From CADEFQ01 sp050185195 (lineage in GTDB: Bacteria; Pseudomonadota; Gammaproteobacteria; Steroidobacterales; Steroidobacteraceae), in assembly GCA_050185195.1 (NCBI GenBank), contig JBFWZQ010000001.1, forward strand, positions 417,524-481,523: DNA of 64,000 bases. Direction: 5' to 3'. The notes under the pieces were generated by a model. That model saw only the letters and a list, made by a program, of their open reading frames with translations, had not been told where the DNA came from and did not search any database. The position numbers and the translations under genes were made by a program. This document shows positions 60,321 to 64,000 of the stretch, piece by piece (position 1 is the first letter of the stretch; every line of letters starts with the position of its first letter).

Positions 60321-61516
60321 TGGGCCTGCGTCCCGCCCTGGCCGCCATCGCGACGGTCTGGCGCAAGGAAGTGCGCGAGAGCCTGCGCGACCGGCGCACG
60401 CTGGTCTCCGCGCTGCTGTTCGGGCCGCTGTTCGGGCCGTTGATCCTCGCGGCGTCGTTGCAGTTCCTCGTGCAGCGCACGGCCGAGGAAGCCGACCAGC
60501 GCCTCACGCTCGCGGTCCGCCACGCCGAACGCGCGCCACACCTGGTCGCCTGGCTCGAGTCGCGCGACGTGGACGTGCGCAGGGTGACGCTCGACGACGC
60601 GGCGACCCGGCGCGCCGTCCAGGCGCGCACCTGGCCGCTCGTGCTGTCGATCCCCGAGGATTTTGCCGCGCGCCTCGCGGCAGCGCGCCCCGCGGCGCTG
60701 CAGCTCTACAGCGACGCCTCGGCCGGCCGCGCCGACCGCGACAGCGCACGCACCCGCTCGCTCATCGCGCAGTACGGCGCGAGCATCGGGCGGCTGCGCC
60801 TGCTCGCGCGTGGCGTGGATCCGCTGCTGCAGGCGCCGCTGGCCGTGCAGGACATCGACGTCTCCACGCCGCAGAGCCGCTCGGTCACCGTGCTCGGCAT
60901 GCTGAGCTATCTCGTGCTGCTCGCGATGATCCTCGGCGGCCTCTACCTCGCGATAGATGCGACGGCAGGCGAACGCGAGCGCCACTCGCTCGAGCCCCTG
61001 CTCGCGACGCCGGTGCCGCGCGAAGCGCTGATCCACGGCAAGATCCTCGCCTCGGCGAGCTTCATGCTGCTGTCGCTCGTGCTCACCGTGATCGCCTGTG
61101 CCGTGGCGCTGCGCTTCGTTGCGCTCGAGAATTTCGGCATGTCCGCCCGCCTCGACGCCGGTGTCGTCGCATGGATCATCCTGGCCACCGCGCCGCTCGC
61201 GCCTGCCGCCGCCGCACTCATGACCGTGGTCGCCTCCTTTACGCGCAGCTATCGCGAGGCCCAGACCTGGCTCGGGGTGGTGATGCTCGTGCCGACGCTG
61301 CCGATCGTGTTCGTGGGCCTCGCGGACCTGCAGCCGAGCCTCGGCCTGATGGCGGTGCCCTCGCTCAGCCAGCATTTCCTCATCACGGCGCTGCTGCGCG
61401 GTGATGCGACGCCGCCGCTGCATGCGCTCGTCTCGGTGGCGTCGAGCCTCGCGCTCGGTGCCCTGCTCGCCTGGCTGGCGGGCCGCCTCTATCGGCGCGA
61501 ATCCCTGCTGGGCTGA
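60320..61516 (+). CDS. natB: ABC-2 type permease (NatB-like)
   Basis: 398 aa. One N-terminal helix (LVSALLFGPLFGPLILAA), a periplasmic domain of about 180 residues and a C-terminal six-helix block (VLGMLSYLVLLAMILGGLYL; ILATAPLAPAAAALMTVV) match the NatB/ABC2_membrane_3 architecture. DATAGERERHSLEPLLATPV is the typical coupling-helix region. The ATG at 60320 overlaps the natA stop, so the two are translated together. Confidence 0.87.
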   Translation: MGLRPALAAIATVWRKEVRESLRDRRTLVSALLFGPLFGPLILAASLQFLVQRTAEEADQRLTLAVRHAERAPHLVAWLESRDVDVRRVTLDDAATRRAVQARTWPLVLSIPEDFAARLAAARPAALQLYSDASAGRADRDSARTRSLIAQYGASIGRLRLLARGVDPLLQAPLAVQDIDVSTPQSRSVTVLGMLSYLVLLAMILGGLYLAIDATAGERERHSLEPLLATPVPREALIHGKILASASFMLLSLVLTVIACAVALRFVALENFGMSARLDAGVVAWIILATAPLAPAAAALMTVVASFTRSYREAQTWLGVVMLVPTLPIVFVGLADLQPSLGLMAVPSLSQHFLITALLRGDATPPLHALVSVASSLALGALLAWLAGRLYRRESLLG

Positions 61517-61536
61517 AGAGGCGGTATTCTCCCCCG

Positions 61537-62754
61537 ATGAAGCTCGACCTGATCCAGACGGTGGCCTTCGCGGGTCTCGCCCTCTTCGCCGGCTACGGCC
61601 TGCGCCGTGCCATCCCGCAGCTCGCGCGGCTCAATGTGCCAGCGCCCGTGATCGGCGGCCTGCTGGTCTCCATCGCGATCCTCATCGCGCGCGGCCAGGA
61701 CTGGCCGCTGCCCGAGTTCGACACGAAGCTGCAGTCGCCGCTGATGATCGCGTTCTTCACCTCGATCGGTTTCGCGGCGAGCCTGAAGTTGCTGCGCATC
61801 GGCGGGCCGCAGGTCGCGGTGTTCCTCGCGATCGGCAGCGTGTTCGCGGTGCTGCAGAACGTGGTGGGCGCGGGGGTTGCCTCGCTCTTCGGCCTGCCGC
61901 CGCTCTTCGGCGTGCTCGCCGGGTCCGTCACGCTCACCGGCGGCCCCGCGACCGGGCTCGCCTTCGCCCCGCTCTTCGCACAGGCGGGCATCGAGAGTGC
62001 GGCCGAGATTGCCATCGCGACCGCGATGGCGGGCATCGTGATCGGCGGGCTCGTCGGCGGCCCCATCGCGACGTGGATCATCGAGCGGCACGACGTGCAC
62101 GGGCCGAAGCGGCGTGCGGGCGCGCCGGCGCCCGAAGCGATCGACATCCAGCCCGCCGACCCGGCCCCGCACGCCGAGGGCGACGACGAATCCGCGGAGG
62201 CCTACGACGCCCTGAAGACGCTCGTGATCGTGCTCGCCGCCATGTGGGTCGGGGAATGGATCAGCAAGCTGATCGGCGCGACGGGGCTCACGCTGCCGTC
62301 CTACATCGGTGCGATGGTGGCCGCGGCCATCATCCGCGGGGTCGACGACTACACCGGCTGGATCGGCCTCTCGCATCGCACGATCGACACGCTGGGCGCG
62401 ATCGCATTGTCGCTCTTCCTCGTGATGGCGTTGATGACCCTCGACCTGACGAAGCTCACGGGCCTCGCGCTGCCCTTGGTCGCGATCCTCGCCGTGCAAC
62501 TCGTGCTCGTGGCGCTCGCCTGCTGGCCGGTCTTCAAGCTGATGGGACGCGACTATGACGCGGCGGTGATGGGCGGCGGCTTCGTCGGCTTCATGCTCGG
62601 CACGACCGCGAACGCGATGGCCGTGATGCGCACGCTCGTCGAACGCTTCGGCTCGGCACCGCGCGCCTTCCTCGTCGCGCCGCTCGTCGGCACGTTTTTC
62701 ATCGACTTCACCAACGCACTGATCATCACCGTTTTCCTGAACCTCTTCGGCTGA
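61537..62754 (+). CDS. gltS: Sodium/glutamate symporter GltS
   Basis: 405 aa membrane transporter with two inverted five-helix repeats. The conserved GSVTLTGGPATGLAFAPLF and ESAAEIAIATAMAGIVIGGL segments and the matching GGGFVGFMLGTTANAMAVM in the second half are typical of the GltS family. It imports glutamate with sodium. A central acidic loop (HAEGDDESAEAYDALKTL) separates the halves. Start ATG 61537. Confidence 0.94.
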   Translation: MKLDLIQTVAFAGLALFAGYGLRRAIPQLARLNVPAPVIGGLLVSIAILIARGQDWPLPEFDTKLQSPLMIAFFTSIGFAASLKLLRIGGPQVAVFLAIGSVFAVLQNVVGAGVASLFGLPPLFGVLAGSVTLTGGPATGLAFAPLFAQAGIESAAEIAIATAMAGIVIGGLVGGPIATWIIERHDVHGPKRRAGAPAPEAIDIQPADPAPHAEGDDESAEAYDALKTLVIVLAAMWVGEWISKLIGATGLTLPSYIGAMVAAAIIRGVDDYTGWIGLSHRTIDTLGAIALSLFLVMALMTLDLTKLTGLALPLVAILAVQLVLVALACWPVFKLMGRDYDAAVMGGGFVGFMLGTTANAMAVMRTLVERFGSAPRAFLVAPLVGTFFIDFTNALIITVFLNLFG

Positions 62755-62765
62755 AGGAGACAAGG

Positions 62766-63143
62766 ATGTCGACCGGGCTGTCCCTGCTGGCGTTCACGGC
62801 GGCCGCCACGCTGCTCACCGTGACACCCGGCCTCGACACCGCGCTCGTGCTGCGCACGGCGGTCGCGGTCGGGCCGCGCCCGGCGCTGCGCGCGGGCGTC
62901 GGTATCATCGTGGGGTGCTTCATCTGGGGGCTGCTCGCGGCCTTCGGCCTCGGCGCGCTGGTCGCGGTGTCGGCGCTTGCCTTCGACCTGGTGAAAATCG
63001 CCGGCGCCCTCTATCTCGCCTGGCTCGGGTTGCAGCTGCTGCGGCCGCGGGCGCGCACGCCCGGCGCTGCCGCGGGCGCGAGCGCGACCGGCGGGCTCTT
63101 CGTCGCGCTGGGCATTCGCCTCGCGCTCGCGCAACGCCCGTAG
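62766..63143 (+). pseudogene. C-terminally truncated LysE/RhtB-family exporter
   Basis: 125 aa against about 205-210 for the family. The N-terminal half is good: LLAFTAAATLLTVTPGLDTA, GIIVGCFIWGLLAAFGLGAL and LVKIAGALYLAWLGLQLLRP. The expected middle motif (FRxGLLTNLLNPK) and the last three helices are missing; the frame instead ends GLFVALGIRLALAQRP at a stop 3 bases from dacB. A deletion that fused the remainder to the dacB 3' boundary is the simplest reading. It is probably inactive. Confidence 0.7.
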
Positions 63144-63146
63144 GCG

Positions 63147-64000
63147 TCAGCCCGCGGTCTGCACCCATTCGAGTAACGCGTCGAGTGCACGCTGCGCGCC
63201 GCCCGCGCGCTCGTGATTGACGACCCCCACGACAACATAACGGCGGCCGCTGGCCGCGAGCACGTAGCCCGCGACCGCGCGCACGTCCTCGAGCAGGCCG
63301 GTCTTGATGTGCGCGGAGCCGACCGCACCCTTGCGCCTCGCGGCCGTGCCATCGACACCGGCCATGGGCAGGGATGCCATCAGCTCGGGCATCACCGGGC
63401 TGCGCCAGGCGTCGGCGAGCAGCCGCGCGAGACTGCCCGCACTCACGCGCTCGACGCGCGACAGGCCCGCGCCGTTCTCCAGCACGAGTTCCGGCATCGC
63501 GAGTCCGGACTCGGCGAGCCAGGCGCGCATCGCGTCGCGCGAGCGCTCGAAGCTCGCGGGCCAGCCCGCGCGCTCGGCGCCGAAGGTCAGGAAGAGATGC
63601 TGCGCCATCACGTTGTTGCTGTACTTGTTGATGTCGCGCACGACCTCGGCGAGCGGCTTCGACTCGTGCAGGGCGAGCACGGGCGCACCAGCCGGCGCGA
63701 GGCCCTCCCGTACTTCGCCCGACCAGCTGCCGCCACTGCCTTCCCACAAGCCGCGGAACACCGCGCCGAGATACGGGTCGGGCGCGAGCGGCGCGAGATT
63801 CCAGCTGCGCTCGCCGCACGCGAGCGGAAAGGCGCCGCGAAACCGCGGCGCCAGCGGCTTCGAGAAATCCGCGCGCAGCTTGCCGCGCCAGTCGCCGCAC
63901 GGGCCCGCCGCGGCCGCCACCGCCTGCGGCGCCGCGGACCCGGCGAGCGGCGGCAGGATCGCGAGAAACACGCGGTTCGCGGCGACATCCGGGACGAACC
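63147..64000 (-). CDS. dacB: D-alanyl-D-alanine carboxypeptidase/endopeptidase DacB (PBP4), N-terminus beyond window
   Basis: The visible C-terminal 280 residues include the SxN motif in INKYSNNVMAQHLFLTFG and the KTG motif in GSAHIKTGLLEDVRAVAGYV, plus ELVLENGAGLSRVERVSAGS. These define a class C-type low-molecular-mass PBP (S13 family). The SxxK serine lies beyond the right edge. DacB trims peptidoglycan stem peptides in the periplasm. The frame is open to the edge, so this is a partial gene and not a break. Confidence 0.9.
   Translation of the reverse strand, partial: FVPDVAANRVFLAILPPLAGSAAPQAVAAAAGPCGDWRGKLRADFSKPLAPRFRGAFPLACGERSWNLAPLAPDPYLGAVFRGLWEGSGGSWSGEVREGLAPAGAPVLALHESKPLAEVVRDINKYSNNVMAQHLFLTFGAERAGWPASFERSRDAMRAWLAESGLAMPELVLENGAGLSRVERVSAGSLARLLADAWRSPVMPELMASLPMAGVDGTAARRKGAVGSAHIKTGLLEDVRAVAGYVLAASGRRYVVVGVVNHERAGGAQRALDALLEWVQTAG

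Overview
The window reads as a contiguous piece of a high-GC gammaproteobacterial chromosome. The order yicC, (insert), gmk, rpoZ, spoT, ridA, recG, ubiC, ubiA, comF, bioB, bioC, aa3 oxidase cluster is typical of the deep-branching, GC-rich Gammaproteobacteria (Xanthomonadales, Nevskiales and Steroidobacterales relatives). The lineage is an inference from gene order, GC-rich codon use and frequent GTG/TTG starts. The organism appears aerobic (A1-type cytochrome c oxidase with heme A synthesis), makes ubiquinone and biotin, and has at least one PEP-CTERM surface protein. I saw no rRNA, tRNA or CRISPR array.

Region by region. 1-1604: a PP2C-type phosphatase (cut by the window edge) diverges from yicC. 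1603-5208: a 3.6-kb insert bounded by a 26-bp direct repeat of the 3' end of yicC. It carries an EVE-HNH modification-dependent nuclease, an unrecognised gene facing a DUF4143 AAA ATPase across a palindromic promoter, and a PIN toxin remnant; it has no integrase. 5232-9769: a second accessory block, all on the minus strand, with two DUF4242 genes (one an internal tandem duplication), a MddA-like methanethiol methyltransferase, a winged-helix/TPR regulator and a pRiA4b ORF-3-like gene. A 16-bp repeat precedes each DUF4242 gene and a 21-bp perfect hairpin precedes mddA. 9971-20162: housekeeping genes for GMP kinase, omega, (p)ppGpp, RidA, RecG, ubiquinone and biotin. 20169-28458: the cytochrome c oxidase cluster (ctaC, ctaD, a 41-aa small protein, ctaG, ctaE, surf1, SCO-like, ctaA, ctaB), interrupted by a panB-like gene. 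28573-38206: an orphan MASE1 histidine kinase, a glyoxalase-II-like enzyme, a GST, an AI-2E family permease, UvrD, and TrkA/TrkH.

38262-49578 is the most unusual stretch. A nucleotide-translocase-like permease ends in a CADG (cadherin-like) domain. Next come a secreted kinase-fold protein and a PEP-CTERM protein behind a sigma-54-like promoter. They are followed by a tight three-gene operon encoding a DUF4062-nSTAND1-TM-TPR protein, a SLOG-like four-TM protein and a small RipA/8xMP-like membrane protein. A secreted fusion of a PPP-type phosphatase with a second kinase-like domain converges on this operon. I regard the three-gene operon as the best candidate for an undescribed conflict or stress-sensing system.

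49583-64000: CBS, NfeD and SPFH genes (membrane protease/raft type), a CheD-like protein that seems to lack the catalytic cysteine, a DUF885 metallopeptidase-like protein, OsmC, an orphan VapB-type antitoxin with its own palindromic operator, an orphan OppA lipoprotein overlapping mnmG, an alpha/beta hydrolase with a NatAB-type ABC exporter, GltS, a truncated LysE exporter, and DacB (PBP4) running off the right edge. Residue numbers below assume the start chosen for each gene.
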